Shown piece by piece: positions 27,395-36,053 of a stretch of 64,000 nucleotides of DNA. Made by a program: the position numbers and the translations under genes. The notes under the pieces were generated by a model. That model saw only the letters and a list, made by a program, of their open reading frames with translations. It made no database searches and was not told the DNA's origin. The DNA is taken from positions 372,001 to 436,000 of the forward strand of contig OZ244045.1 of NCBI GenBank assembly GCA_965215295.1, in the 5' to 3' direction. Source of the DNA: HK1 sp965215295. Its GTDB lineage: Bacteria > Pseudomonadota > Gammaproteobacteria > HK1. The first letter of the stretch is position 1, and each line of letters opens with the position of its first letter.

Positions 27395-27525
27395 ACCCGG
27401 CGCAACGTGAAATGGTCCGGCCCGATCATCGTCCGGTTCTCGACAGCGATCCCCATGTGTAGAGACAATACCGCCCGCGTCCGAGCCCCCGGACGACGCT
27501 TGGTCGCGCGGCAGCGGGAGGCACC

Positions 27526-29082
27526 ATGAGCGAGGCGGCGGTCAGCGGTCGGCGCATGGGCGGACGGGCGGCGCGGCACAAGCTCCGGGCCGCTCCCCTT
27601 CGCGAAGAAGAGAAGGCGGTGCGTCCCGGCATGGCCGGCGGCCGGTACCGGCCGCTCGACGAGAGCGGGGTGCGGCAGATCCACGCCGCCGCGCTCGACG
27701 TGCTGGAGCGGATCGGGCTGTCCGAGGCGATCCCCTCCTGCATCGAAACGGTCACCGCGGCCGGCGGTCGGCTCGACCCCGAGGGGCGGCTCCTCTTCCC
27801 GCGCGCGCTGGTCGAGGATACGGTGGCGAACGCCGCCCGCGACATCGTCCTCCATGGGCAGGACCCCCGGCACGATCTGGAGCTCTCCGGGAACCGGGTC
27901 TACTTCGGAACCGCGGGGGCCGCGGTGCACATGGTCGACCCCCGGACCCGCGAGTACCGGGAGTCCACCCTGGCCGACCTCTACGACATCGCCCGCCTCG
28001 TCGACACCCTGGAGCACATCCACTTCTTCCAGCGGCCCATCGTCTGCCGCGACCTGGAGGATCCGCGGGACCTCGACTTCAACACCTGCTACGCCGCGAT
28101 TGCCGGGACGTCGAAGCACGTCGGCGCGAGCTGGGTGCAGCCCGAGCACGTCGAGGAGTCGCTCGCGATGCTCCACCGGGTCGCCGGCGACGAGGCGCGC
28201 TGGCGGGCCCGGCCCTTCGTCAGCATGTCGAGCTGCTTCGTGGTGCCGCCGCTGCGCTTCGCCGAGGACGCCTGCCGCTGCCTCGAAGCCGCGGTGCGCG
28301 GCGGCATGCCGGTGCTGCTCCTCGCGGCGGGCCAGGCCGGCGCCACCAGTCCCGCCGCGCTCGCCGGCGCGGTGGTGCAGGAGGTGGCCGAGGTGCTGGC
28401 CGGGCTCGTCTACGTCAACGCCCTTTCGCCGGGACACCCGGCGATCTTCGGCACGTGGCCGTTCGTCTCCGATCTCCGCACCGGGGCGATGAGCGGGGGC
28501 AGCGGCGAGCAGGCGGTGCTGATGGCCGCGTGCGCGCAGATGGGGCGGTTCTACGATCTGCCGACCGGCATCGCGGCGGGGATGGCGGACTCCAAGCTGC
28601 CCGACGCCCAGGCCGGCTACGAGAAGGGATACACGACGGTCCTGGCCGGCCACTCCGGGGCGAACCTGGTCTACGAGTCGGCGGGCATGCTGGGGAGCCT
28701 GCTCGGGGCGTGCCTGGAGAGCTTCGTGATCGACAACGACATGCTCGGCGCGGTCAACCGGTCGGTGCGCGGGATCGACATCGACGACGAGAGCCTCTCC
28801 GTGGAGACGATGCGGGAGGTGTGCACGGAGGGCCCGAAGCACTTCCTCGGGCATCCGCAGACCCTCGGGCTCATGCAGAGCGAGTACGTCTATCCCGAGG
28901 TCGGCGACCGTGCGAGCCCCAAGGAGTGGGGCGAGCAGGGCTCGACCGACGTCGTGCAGCGTGCCGCCGAGCGGGTCCGCGAGACGCTGGCCCGCCACCA
29001 CCCGACCCACATCGCACCGAGCCTGGACGCGAGCCTGCGCGCGGAGTTCCGGATACTGCTCGACCCGCCCGCGTCCGGGTGA
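27526..29082 (+). CDS. Trimethylamine methyltransferase (MttB) family protein, copy 2
   Basis: A 518-residue member of the MttB superfamily, clearly more distant from copies 1 and 3 than these are from each other. It keeps ADSKLPDAQAGYEKG, GPKHFLGHPQTL and the basic N-terminal tail, and has no in-frame TAG, so it is a pyrrolysine-independent type. GGGAGG precedes the ATG. No corrinoid protein or reductive activase is encoded nearby. The next genes are a small exported protein on the other strand and a CmcJ-like oxidoreductase. Substrate unknown; a methylated amine is the family expectation. Confidence 0.82.
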   Translation: MSEAAVSGRRMGGRAARHKLRAAPLREEEKAVRPGMAGGRYRPLDESGVRQIHAAALDVLERIGLSEAIPSCIETVTAAGGRLDPEGRLLFPRALVEDTVANAARDIVLHGQDPRHDLELSGNRVYFGTAGAAVHMVDPRTREYRESTLADLYDIARLVDTLEHIHFFQRPIVCRDLEDPRDLDFNTCYAAIAGTSKHVGASWVQPEHVEESLAMLHRVAGDEARWRARPFVSMSSCFVVPPLRFAEDACRCLEAAVRGGMPVLLLAAGQAGATSPAALAGAVVQEVAEVLAGLVYVNALSPGHPAIFGTWPFVSDLRTGAMSGGSGEQAVLMAACAQMGRFYDLPTGIAAGMADSKLPDAQAGYEKGYTTVLAGHSGANLVYESAGMLGSLLGACLESFVIDNDMLGAVNRSVRGIDIDDESLSVETMREVCTEGPKHFLGHPQTLGLMQSEYVYPEVGDRASPKEWGEQGSTDVVQRAAERVRETLARHHPTHIAPSLDASLRAEFRILLDPPASG

Positions 29083-29132
29083 CGAATCCGTTCCCGTTCG
29101 GCGGCCGAACGGTGCGGCGGCGATGGTGCGCG

Positions 29133-29486
29133 TCAACGCGACGGCGCCTCCGCGGCCAGCCGGTCCGCGGCGCGGCGCGCGTCTCCCCGGCACCAAGCCC
29201 GGAAACCGCCGAGGCCGCGGTTCTGCCATTCGGCGTGTGCGTCCTGCCATGCGCGCCCCCGCAGGGCGTCCATCTCCTCGCGGCCGACGGGGTCGCGTTC
29301 CACCAGCGCGGCCAGCTTGCTGCGGAAGCCCTCCCCCACGTCGTCGGTCACCAGTCCGCAGTAGCCCGCGACCTCGAAGTCGTAGAGCAGCCTGCGGATC
29401 TCGGTCCGATCGGCGGGCGACGCCGCAACGTACGCCGCGACTGCGAGCGCGACGCCGGCGCCGGCCGCCCGCGCGGCGCGTTTCAC
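29133..29486 (-). CDS. Small exported protein of unknown function
   Basis: A 117-residue protein starting with GTG. The first 22 residues (RAARAAGAGVALAVAAYVAA) look like a signal peptide or anchor, followed by a soluble part with two cysteines (YCGLVTDD and AWCRGDARR) and a WQDAHAEWQNRGLGGF stretch. I do not recognise the family. AGGGCGG lies upstream of the GTG. Convergent with the MttB-like gene, 50 bp away. Confidence 0.5.
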   Translation of the reverse strand: MKRAARAAGAGVALAVAAYVAASPADRTEIRRLLYDFEVAGYCGLVTDDVGEGFRSKLAALVERDPVGREEMDALRGRAWQDAHAEWQNRGLGGFRAWCRGDARRAADRLAAEAPSR

Positions 29487-29805
29487 CGCCCGCCCTGCCG
29501 TGTGAAGTCCCGGTGTCGGAAGTCGCGCACGCTCCAGCTCCCCGGCTCGGTGAACTCCACGATACGCATCCCCCGTCGACTCCGCACCCTGCGAGCCAGG
29601 GTACCGGCCCGGCCCGGGGTCCGCCCGTGGATTCGCGTACTCCCGCGCTTCCCGCGGCGCCGGACGCCCGGGGCGCCGGACACCCGGGGCGCGGGACGCC
29701 CGGGGCGCCGGACACCCGGGGCGCGGGACGCCCGGGGCGCGGGACGCCGGGTGATCGGGCGTGGCATGATCGCCCCGTCATGCCGACATCGAGGGATGCG
29801 AACCC
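29487..29805. other. Intergenic region with 16-bp minisatellite
   Basis: About 320 bases without a gene. The right half is the tandem repeat at 29659-29754; the left half shows nothing recognisable. Confidence 0.5.
29659..29754. repeat. Six tandem copies of a 16-bp GC-rich unit
   Basis: The unit is GCSGGACRCCCGGGGC. Copies begin at 29659, 29675, 29691, 29707, 29723 and 29739, alternating between gccggacacccggggc and gcgggacgcccggggc, the last one diverged. CCCGGG palindromes recur every 16 bases. Confidence 0.9.
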
Positions 29806-30672
29806 ATGACTCGACCCCGAACCCCCACCCCGTCCACCCGCACCCCCGGCGCCGACGACGTGCGCGGCGCGCTCACGTTCATCGTTCCCCAGGAGACGAA
29901 GCCCTGCTTCGAGAGCTCCGCCCTTACCGGCGGCGAGCCGAGGGTGCACTTCGAGACGGTGGTCCATCACGTGGACGTGCGCGACATGCGGCAGGTCGCG
30001 GACATGCTCTCGCTCGATCGCGAAGGGTTCCTCCTGGTGCGCCACGAGACCGCGGTCGCCGATCTCTACGACGACGACGCCATCGCCGGCGTCTACGACC
30101 GCGAGCTCGAGGCCCTGCTCTCCGAGGTGACCGGGGCGGATCGGGTCGCGGTCTTCGACCACACCCGCCGTTCCGACAGCGCCCGGGGCGCGGCGAATCC
30201 GGACGGGTTCCGCGGTCCGGCGGGCCGGGTGCACGTGGACTACACCGTCGATTCCGGGCCGAAACGCGCGGCCGATGCGCTCGGGGCGGACGAGGTGGAC
30301 CGCGTGCTGTCGGCGGGCGGACGCATCGTGCAGATCAACGTGTGGCGGCCGATCCGCGGGCCGGTCCTGCGCACACCGATTGCGCTCGCCGACGCGGGGA
30401 GCGTGCGAGCGGCCGAGCTGATTGCCACCGACCAGGTCTTCCCGGACCGGGTCGGCGAGATCTACCAGCTCGCATACGACCCGGGGCAGCGCTGGTACTG
30501 GGTGCCGCGGATGGAGCGCGACGAGGTGATTCTCATCAAGGGCTGGGACAGTCTCGAAGACGGTCGGGCCCGGTTCACCCCGCACGGCGCGTTCCGGCTC
30601 GAGGGCGAGGACCCGGGCGCACCGCCGCGAGAGAGCATCGAGGTGCGGACCTACCTCGTATTCGAAGGCTGA
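29806..30672 (+). CDS. CmcJ/NvfI-family oxidoreductase-like protein
   Basis: A 288-residue protein of the family that contains the cephamycin methoxylation component CmcJ and fungal AsaB/NvfI-type enzymes. Supporting strings are VHVDYTVDSGPKRAAD, RIVQINVWRPIRGPVLRTPIALAD and a C-terminal EVILIKGWDS then RARFTPHGAF. The HVDYT histidine and a later histidine are candidate iron ligands as in 2-oxoglutarate-type folds, but activity in bacteria is mostly unknown. It follows the second MttB-like gene on the same strand. A role in modifying the methylated substrate is possible but unproven. Confidence 0.7.
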   Translation: MTRPRTPTPSTRTPGADDVRGALTFIVPQETKPCFESSALTGGEPRVHFETVVHHVDVRDMRQVADMLSLDREGFLLVRHETAVADLYDDDAIAGVYDRELEALLSEVTGADRVAVFDHTRRSDSARGAANPDGFRGPAGRVHVDYTVDSGPKRAADALGADEVDRVLSAGGRIVQINVWRPIRGPVLRTPIALADAGSVRAAELIATDQVFPDRVGEIYQLAYDPGQRWYWVPRMERDEVILIKGWDSLEDGRARFTPHGAFRLEGEDPGAPPRESIEVRTYLVFEG

Positions 30673-30851
30673 GGGCTTCAGGACGGGCGAAAGACGCCCG
30701 GGCGCCGGACGAGCGGAGGCGGCCCGCTGCGCGGTGTCCGTGCGCGGTGTCCCGTCCCGGACCGCGCCGCTCCCCGGAAGCCCGGTCTCCGGACCCGCTG
30801 GCGCCCGGTTCCCGCCGCCCGAGTGCGGCGCCCGAACGCGGCGCGCGTCGT

Positions 30852-32084
30852 CTACGCCGGACGCGGGCTGAGCCGGAGCCGCGTCTGGCGGGCATGGACC
30901 ACGCTCATGACCGCGAAGTTCATCGCGTTGAACGCGAACGCGACCAGGAACGCGGGCGTGTAGCTGCCGGCCAGATCGAAGACGACCCCACCGAGCCACC
31001 CGCCCAGCGCCATGCCGCCCGCCGCGAACATGTACTGGGCGGCGATCCGCCCGCCCGCCTGGCTGACCGGAAAGAGGATGCGGATGATCAGGGGGTAGCA
31101 CGGCATGATTCCCGAGAATCCGAGCCCGAACAGCAGCGCGGCGGCGAACAGGCCCGGGTAGCTCGTGGTGAACACGAAGGCGAGCAGCATGACCGCCATC
31201 GACGCCGATCCGATGAGGAGGGTGGGTACCGGGCCGATACGGTCCGCGAGCACGCCGAAGCCGAGCCGGCTCAGGAACGCCGCCACGAACAGGACCGAGA
31301 GGACGCGCGCGCCCTGCTCCAGGGTGTAGCCCTGGTCGGTCACGTGGCTCACGAGGTGCACGATGGGAATCGACATCGCCGAGCAGCAGCCGATCACCGC
31401 CACCCACAGCATGGCCTGGGCCACGTGCGGCGGCAGGTCGAGCACCCGCCGTTCATCGGTCCGGGGTCCCGCGGCGGGCTGTCCGGAGGCCGGGATCGGG
31501 GGGCGCGGTCGAAGCAGGAGGGCGGCCGGCACCATCGTCGCCGCTGCGAAGATGCCGAAGTACAGGAACGTCCCCCGCCATCCGACCAGATCGTTGAAGT
31601 ACTGGATCACGGTCGGCCATATCGCTCCCGCCAGACCCTGGCCGGAGGTGATGATCGCCACCGCGAGTCCGCGCCGGCGATCGAACCAGCGGGTCACGTT
31701 GGCGACCAGGGGCGCAATCATCGCCGCCTTGCCGAGCAGGCCCATGAGCAGGCCGGTGGCGATGAACAGGCTCCAACGGCCTTCGGCATGGCTCGCCATC
31801 AGCGCCCCGAGGCAGATCATCACCGAGCCGAACAGCACCGGCTGGAGCACCCCGTGCCGGTCCATCCACCGGCCCATCGCGATACCGCCGACGCCGGCGC
31901 CGATCATCAGCAGCGAGTACGCCAGCGACGGGACCGCGCGCGCCGTGTCCAGGTCCGCCGCGATCGGCTTCAGCGCCACGAACAGGATCGTCGGAGCGCC
32001 GAGGCCGATGCTGTGCAGGGCGAGGGAGGCGAAGACGACCACCCAGCCGTAGGAGGTCTCGACGCTGGAGCGGTGTCGTCTCAT
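30852..32084 (-). CDS. MFS transporter (monocarboxylate transporter-like)
   Basis: A 410-residue protein with twelve hydrophobic segments in two halves separated by a polar loop (about residues 195-225). It begins SYGWVVVFASLALHSIGLG, has GRWMDRHG and RWFDRRRGLAVAI in cytoplasmic loops, and LADRIGPVPTLLIG in the second half, typical of the MCT-like branch of the major facilitator superfamily. It likely moves a small organic acid across the inner membrane. It stands alone, convergent with the CmcJ-like gene. No clear ribosome site was seen. Confidence 0.88.
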   Translation of the reverse strand: MRRHRSSVETSYGWVVVFASLALHSIGLGAPTILFVALKPIAADLDTARAVPSLAYSLLMIGAGVGGIAMGRWMDRHGVLQPVLFGSVMICLGALMASHAEGRWSLFIATGLLMGLLGKAAMIAPLVANVTRWFDRRRGLAVAIITSGQGLAGAIWPTVIQYFNDLVGWRGTFLYFGIFAAATMVPAALLLRPRPPIPASGQPAAGPRTDERRVLDLPPHVAQAMLWVAVIGCCSAMSIPIVHLVSHVTDQGYTLEQGARVLSVLFVAAFLSRLGFGVLADRIGPVPTLLIGSASMAVMLLAFVFTTSYPGLFAAALLFGLGFSGIMPCYPLIIRILFPVSQAGGRIAAQYMFAAGGMALGGWLGGVVFDLAGSYTPAFLVAFAFNAMNFAVMSVVHARQTRLRLSPRPA

Positions 32085-32384
32085 TGCGGTGCGGGGTTCG
32101 GAAGGCGCGCTCGAAGCCGGGCGTCCGCGGCGCCCGTGCGTCGCGACCGGCGCCGTTCACCCGTCTCGATGGCCGGAAGGGCAGCGGCGCGCGCGAGCCT
32201 ATAACAGCGCTCGGAGCGGAATCAACCGGAAGCCTCGTCCCGTGAGGCATGAGCCTGAACGGGTAGTGCGAATCCTGCTCGAGCCGCTCCCGGCATCGCT
32301 CGCGGGCCGGCTCACCCTCGCCCGTTCGGGCTCGTCTCCGGACGGGATCGGACGTTCCGGACGCGCGGCGTTTTCGCGCGACGG
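32085..32384. other. Intergenic region, nothing recognised
   Basis: About 300 bases between the MFS gene start and the end of the TrpD-like gene. No gene, repeat or hairpin with a T-tract was recognised. Confidence 0.4.
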
Positions 32385-33563
32385 CTACCGGTGCTCGAAG
32401 CGGGCGCGGGCTCGCCCGTCGTCGAGCGCCGCGCGCGCCAGGGCCGCACCCTCGTCGAGGCGCTCCGTCCTGCCGGTGTGCCGCAAGACGAGCGCCGCCG
32501 CGTACACGAGACTGTCCCGGGCAGGGCCGGGAGCGCCGGCCAGCGCGTCGAGGCCGGCTCGCGCCGCCGCCTCGGCGATGGCGAGGCCGTCGACCTCGCC
32601 GCCGCCCGTGTCGCTCTTGCGCCGGTAGCCTTCGATGCCTTCCGGCAACGGCACCGCCCGCACCGTCTGCTCGATTCCGGCCGCGTCGGGGGAGATGTCG
32701 GTGTCGTTCGCGTCGCCGTCGTCGTGGCAGGCCCATACCTTTGCGCCTTGGCGCAGCGACGGGATGATCCCGCCCTCGACGCCGCGCACGATCAGGGCCG
32801 AGTCGAAGCCCGCGCACCGGGCGAGCAAGGTGTAGATCCGGGCGTACGGCTTGTGCACGTAGCCGGTGACCAGGTGGGTCCGCCGCCGCCCGCGCACCGG
32901 TCCGGCCATCACCTCGACGGTGGCGAGCGCCGGGCGCTTGACGATGAGCGAGCGCAGCCCCGCGAGCGCGTACAGCCTGGGATTGAAGACGGACTGGTCG
33001 CAGTACGCCCATCCCGTCCGCGGATCGGCGAGGCGGGCGCACGCCTCGCGCGGGGTCGAGGCGACCGGCGCTCCGCTCGCCTTGAGGACGCGGTGGTGGG
33101 TGGCGCCGAACTTCGGCCCCATCGACTCCACGCCGTGCGAGATCGCCGGGACCCCGCACGCCGCGAGCACCGCGGGAAGGAAGGCGGATACGGGAAGGTT
33201 CCGGTTGAAGCCGTTGTAGGGGTCGGACAGGTCCACGACCTCGTCGACCGGCGCGGTCACGGTCTCGGTGGTCTCCAGCACCGCGTCGAGGATCCCGAGG
33301 TTCTCCTCGTCGGTCTCGCGCTTCATCCGCAGGGCGATGAGGAAGACCGCGGCGCGCACCGGGTCGACCGCGCCGTCGAGCACCAGGCGCATGCCGCGCC
33401 GGGCCTCGTCGCGGGTGATGTCCTTGCTGAGCTCGGGGCCGGTGGCGATGCGCTGGATGATCGAGCGCATCAGCGCCGCGTCGTCCACCCCGGCCGTTTC
33501 GTCTTCGATGTCCACGCTCCGCGGTCCGCCCCGCCTGTCCGCATCCGGCATCGTCCCGTTCAC
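32385..33563 (-). CDS. Anthranilate phosphoribosyltransferase-like (TrpD2/YbiB-type) protein
   Basis: A 392-residue protein with the fold of nucleoside phosphorylase/anthranilate phosphoribosyltransferases: DEARRGMRLVLDG, AVFLIALRMKRET and SHGVESMGPKFGATHHRVL. The glycine-rich GTGGD loop that binds phosphoribosyl pyrophosphate in TrpD is replaced by DLSDPYNGFNRNLP, so it is unlikely to act in tryptophan synthesis. It follows a Rieske protein and a YeeE transporter on the same strand, a setting that suggests a sulfur- or redox-linked role. Start may be GTG 33563 or ATG 33551; AAGGAG fits the latter better. Confidence 0.7.
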   Translation of the reverse strand: MNGTMPDADRRGGPRSVDIEDETAGVDDAALMRSIIQRIATGPELSKDITRDEARRGMRLVLDGAVDPVRAAVFLIALRMKRETDEENLGILDAVLETTETVTAPVDEVVDLSDPYNGFNRNLPVSAFLPAVLAACGVPAISHGVESMGPKFGATHHRVLKASGAPVASTPREACARLADPRTGWAYCDQSVFNPRLYALAGLRSLIVKRPALATVEVMAGPVRGRRRTHLVTGYVHKPYARIYTLLARCAGFDSALIVRGVEGGIIPSLRQGAKVWACHDDGDANDTDISPDAAGIEQTVRAVPLPEGIEGYRRKSDTGGGEVDGLAIAEAAARAGLDALAGAPGPARDSLVYAAALVLRHTGRTERLDEGAALARAALDDGRARARFEHR

Positions 33564-33575
33564 TCCTTCACTCGT

Positions 33576-33899
33576 TCACTCGCCGCGCAGGCGGACGAAG
33601 ACGGCGCCATCCTCGACCCGGACTTCGTGGCATCGCAGCGGCTCCTCGGCCGGCTCGTCGAGAGGTGCGCCGTCGCGCAGGTCGAACGTGGCGCCGTGCA
33701 GCGGGCATCGCACGATCGCGCCCTGCAGCACGCCGCACGACAGGGACGCATCCTCGTGGGTGCAGGTGTCGTCGGTCGCCAGCACGATACCGCCGGCGTT
33801 GGCGATGAGCACGTCGTGGCCGCGGATCGTCACGCAACGCATGGCGCCGGGAGGGAGATCCGCGACGGCGGCGACCCGCTCGAACATGGTCACGCCCAT
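33576..33899 (-). CDS. Small Rieske [2Fe-2S] ferredoxin-like protein
   Basis: A 107-residue Rieske domain protein. The two cluster-binding boxes are CTHEDASL (Cys46, His48) and CPLHGATFDL (Cys65, His68). It has no signal peptide and no oxygenase domain, like electron-carrier ferredoxins and the nitrite reductase small subunit NirD. It sits 12 bases before the TrpD-like gene and 62 bases after the YeeE gene, so it is almost surely in their operon. ATG 33899 or 33887 could be the start. Its redox partner is not obvious. Confidence 0.88.
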   Translation of the reverse strand: MGVTMFERVAAVADLPPGAMRCVTIRGHDVLIANAGGIVLATDDTCTHEDASLSCGVLQGAIVRCPLHGATFDLRDGAPLDEPAEEPLRCHEVRVEDGAVFVRLRGE

Positions 33900-33961
33900 C
33901 CGCGCACGTGACGGAGGAGCCGGCCTGCCTGCCTGTCGGTCGCGCGTCGCACCGGATCCGT

Positions 33962-35116
33962 TCAGCCTTCCCCGGAGTCGCGCCAAGGCATCGCCAGCTC
34001 CTTCAGGCCGGCCCCCAGGGACGCGAGAAACCCCTTCTCGTCGAGCATGTGGTACTCGACCTTCATCGTGACCGCGCTGCCGAAGACGATGCAGGCCACC
34101 GCGACGAGCGAGCCCGCGGCCAGGGTCGAAACACCGGTGACGCCCTGCCCGATGGTGCAGCCGAGGGCCAGCACTCCGCCGAATCCCATCAGCGCGCCGC
34201 CGGCGAGGTGGCTCACCATCTCCGAGCGGGTGCTGAAGGTCTCGACGCGGAAGCTGCCGGACGCCACCGCGTAGACGAACGAGCCCGCGATCATCCCGAG
34301 CACCGCCGCGATCCCGAAGTTGACGGTCGAGCCGGTGAAGGTCATGAGGTAGTTGATGGCGTTTCCGGTGGGGGCGATGAAGGTCATCGATTCGACCGGC
34401 ACCGGCTCGAAGTCGTCGTTGCCGACGTAGCCGGTGACGAACCAGCCGCCGGTGATGACCGCGCCGATGACGATGCCGGCGAGCAGGTTGTCGGCGCTGC
34501 GCCGGAACGTGGACTGTGCGAGCGCGAATGCGATGAGGCCGCCGCCGGCCAGCACCGCCAGCGCGGTGCGGACCGGGCCGGCGTCTTCCAGCCCGAGCAT
34601 CGCCGCGAGCATCGTCGCGAGCCCTTGGTCGTCGAGCCCGTGCAGTTCGAGATCGACGTTGGGGGCCTCGAAGATCGTGATGCGGGCCAGCCCCAGCAGG
34701 CCGCGCACCGTGGTGTAGGCGGTGATCCCGAGCACCAGCAGCACCACCAGGGCCTTGAGGCTGCCGCCGCCGAAGCGCACCAGGTTGCGCTGCCCGCAGC
34801 CGGCCGCGAGGGTCATGCCCACGCCGAAGGCGGCGCCCCCGACCGCGTAGCCGAGCCAGCCGAAGTTCGGGGTGAGGTACATCGCCTCGTCGAGATCGAC
34901 GAGGCCGGCGGCGTGGAGTCCCTGGGCGCCGAAGATCGCGAGCCCCATCGCGAAGAACCAGGCGCCCAGGCGGCCGCGCGAGCCCATGTGCAGCATGTCG
35001 CTCACCGCGCCCATCGTGCAGAAGTTGGTCTTGTTGGCCACGAAGCCGAAGACCGCGGCGAGGACGAACCCCCACGCGGCCACCAGGTGCACGGTGGCGA
35101 ACTCGAAGTCTTCCAC
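33962..35116 (-). CDS. YeeE/YedE-family sulfur (thiosulfate-type) transporter
   Basis: A 384-residue membrane protein with about nine hydrophobic segments and the three conserved cysteine loops of the family: KTNFCTMGAVSD, AAGCGQRNL and LALGCTIGQGVTG, which in TsuA line the thiosulfate pathway. The start is GTG 35116, with GGAGGAGG upstream; the open frame continues to 35197 but lacks homology. First gene of the operon with the Rieske and TrpD-like genes, divergent from a small cytochrome c. Substrate is probably thiosulfate or a related sulfur compound. Confidence 0.87.
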   Translation of the reverse strand: MEDFEFATVHLVAAWGFVLAAVFGFVANKTNFCTMGAVSDMLHMGSRGRLGAWFFAMGLAIFGAQGLHAAGLVDLDEAMYLTPNFGWLGYAVGGAAFGVGMTLAAGCGQRNLVRFGGGSLKALVVLLVLGITAYTTVRGLLGLARITIFEAPNVDLELHGLDDQGLATMLAAMLGLEDAGPVRTALAVLAGGGLIAFALAQSTFRRSADNLLAGIVIGAVITGGWFVTGYVGNDDFEPVPVESMTFIAPTGNAINYLMTFTGSTVNFGIAAVLGMIAGSFVYAVASGSFRVETFSTRSEMVSHLAGGALMGFGGVLALGCTIGQGVTGVSTLAAGSLVAVACIVFGSAVTMKVEYHMLDEKGFLASLGAGLKELAMPWRDSGEG

Positions 35117-35429
35117 CTCGGGCCTCCTCCCCGGCCGGCGGTCGGTGACGCGTGCGGGCCTGGCGGTGGAACCGTGAACGTCGCCGGCCGGCGCCATCGG
35201 CGCCTGCGTCCCGGCCGCCGGGACCGCGATCCTGCACGCCGGCCGGGACCGCGCCGTCGCATCGAAGTCTCGTCAATCCGTCGGCGAAGCTGAATATGTA
35301 CAAAGCAATAGCACGTAATGCGCCTTCCGTACCGATGCGCTACAGTTTCCCCGCGATGTCCACTCCTTCCGGCCGCGGCAGGCTGCCCTGGCCGGTCACG
35401 CGACCACTCTCGACGGGAGCGCTCGACAA
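35117..35429. promoter_or_regulatory. Divergent intergenic region between YeeE operon and cytochrome c
   Basis: About 310 bases that must hold the start signals of both divergent genes. A locally AT-richer patch at about 35285-35350 (aatatgtacaaagcaatagc and following) is the best place for promoters, but no confident -35/-10 pair could be read. Confidence 0.35.
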
Positions 35430-35744
35430 ATGATTCGGGTTCATACGACTGTGCTTGCCTTGGCATGCGCACTGTCGCCGCTGGCGCCGGCCCACGCCGG
35501 CGACGCCGCGGCGGGGAAGACGAAGGCCGTGGTGTGCTCGGCGTGCCACGGTGTCGATGGAAACAGCATCAATCCCCTGTGGCCCAATCTCGCGGGCCAG
35601 CACGCGGCCTACCTCGCGAAGCAGATGAAGGACTTCCGGTCCGGCGCGCGCAAGGACCCGGTCATGGCGCCGATGGCGATGCCGCTGAGCGATGCGGACA
35701 TCGACGACCTCGCCGCCTTCTACGCCAGCCAGACGCAGAAGTAG
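35430..35744 (+). CDS. Small periplasmic class I cytochrome c (c4/c553-like)
   Basis: A 104-residue protein with a signal peptide ending AHAG at about residue 24, one haem site CSACH (Cys36, Cys39, His40) and a distal methionine candidate in VMAPMAMPLSDADI. The pattern GKTKAVVCSACHGVDGNS and NLAGQHAAYLAKQM is typical of cytochrome c4/c553 domains. It carries electrons in the periplasm and depends on the thiol system encoded downstream (DsbD, TlpA-like). It is divergent from the YeeE/Rieske operon, suggesting sulfur-compound oxidation. Confidence 0.88.
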   Translation: MIRVHTTVLALACALSPLAPAHAGDAAAGKTKAVVCSACHGVDGNSINPLWPNLAGQHAAYLAKQMKDFRSGARKDPVMAPMAMPLSDADIDDLAAFYASQTQK

Positions 35745-36053
35745 GCATCGGCGCGCAACGCTCGGCGAACGCCCCTTTCACCCACGATCCCCCGCGCGCC
35801 GCACCTCCTGGTGGCCGCCGCGTTCGGCGGGCGCCCGGAAACGGAATTCGAGGATGGCCCGGCCATGCGCTTCGGGCACGCGCAGCTTGCAGTCGATGCC
35901 CGTACCGCGGACCCGCTCCCTGCCCATACGCCGCGGGCGCGGGCGCCTCGTTCCCCACGATGGTGGCGGCACCGCTGGCGGAAGCGACCTCGTGGCGGCT
36001 CCGTGCGCGATCGGCGCCCGTGCAGTCGCGGGAGCGGCCGGCGCCGGGTCCGG
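35745..36053. other. Intergenic region, nothing firmly recognised
   Basis: About 310 bases after the cytochrome gene. A minus-strand frame (35778-35972) has protein-like composition but no family that I recognise, so it is left uncalled. Confidence 0.35.

Noticed and set aside
27028..31407. Minus-strand open frame of about 1460 codons
   Set aside because: It runs antisense through three convincing genes and repeat DNA, with shadow composition and no domains.
28455..32204. Plus-strand open frame of about 1250 codons
   Set aside because: It overlaps the MttB-like, CmcJ-like and MFS genes in the wrong frame; no recognisable motif.
35745..36053. Small protein-like minus-strand frame
   Set aside because: No ribosome site, no homology recognised, and composition is like other antisense frames.
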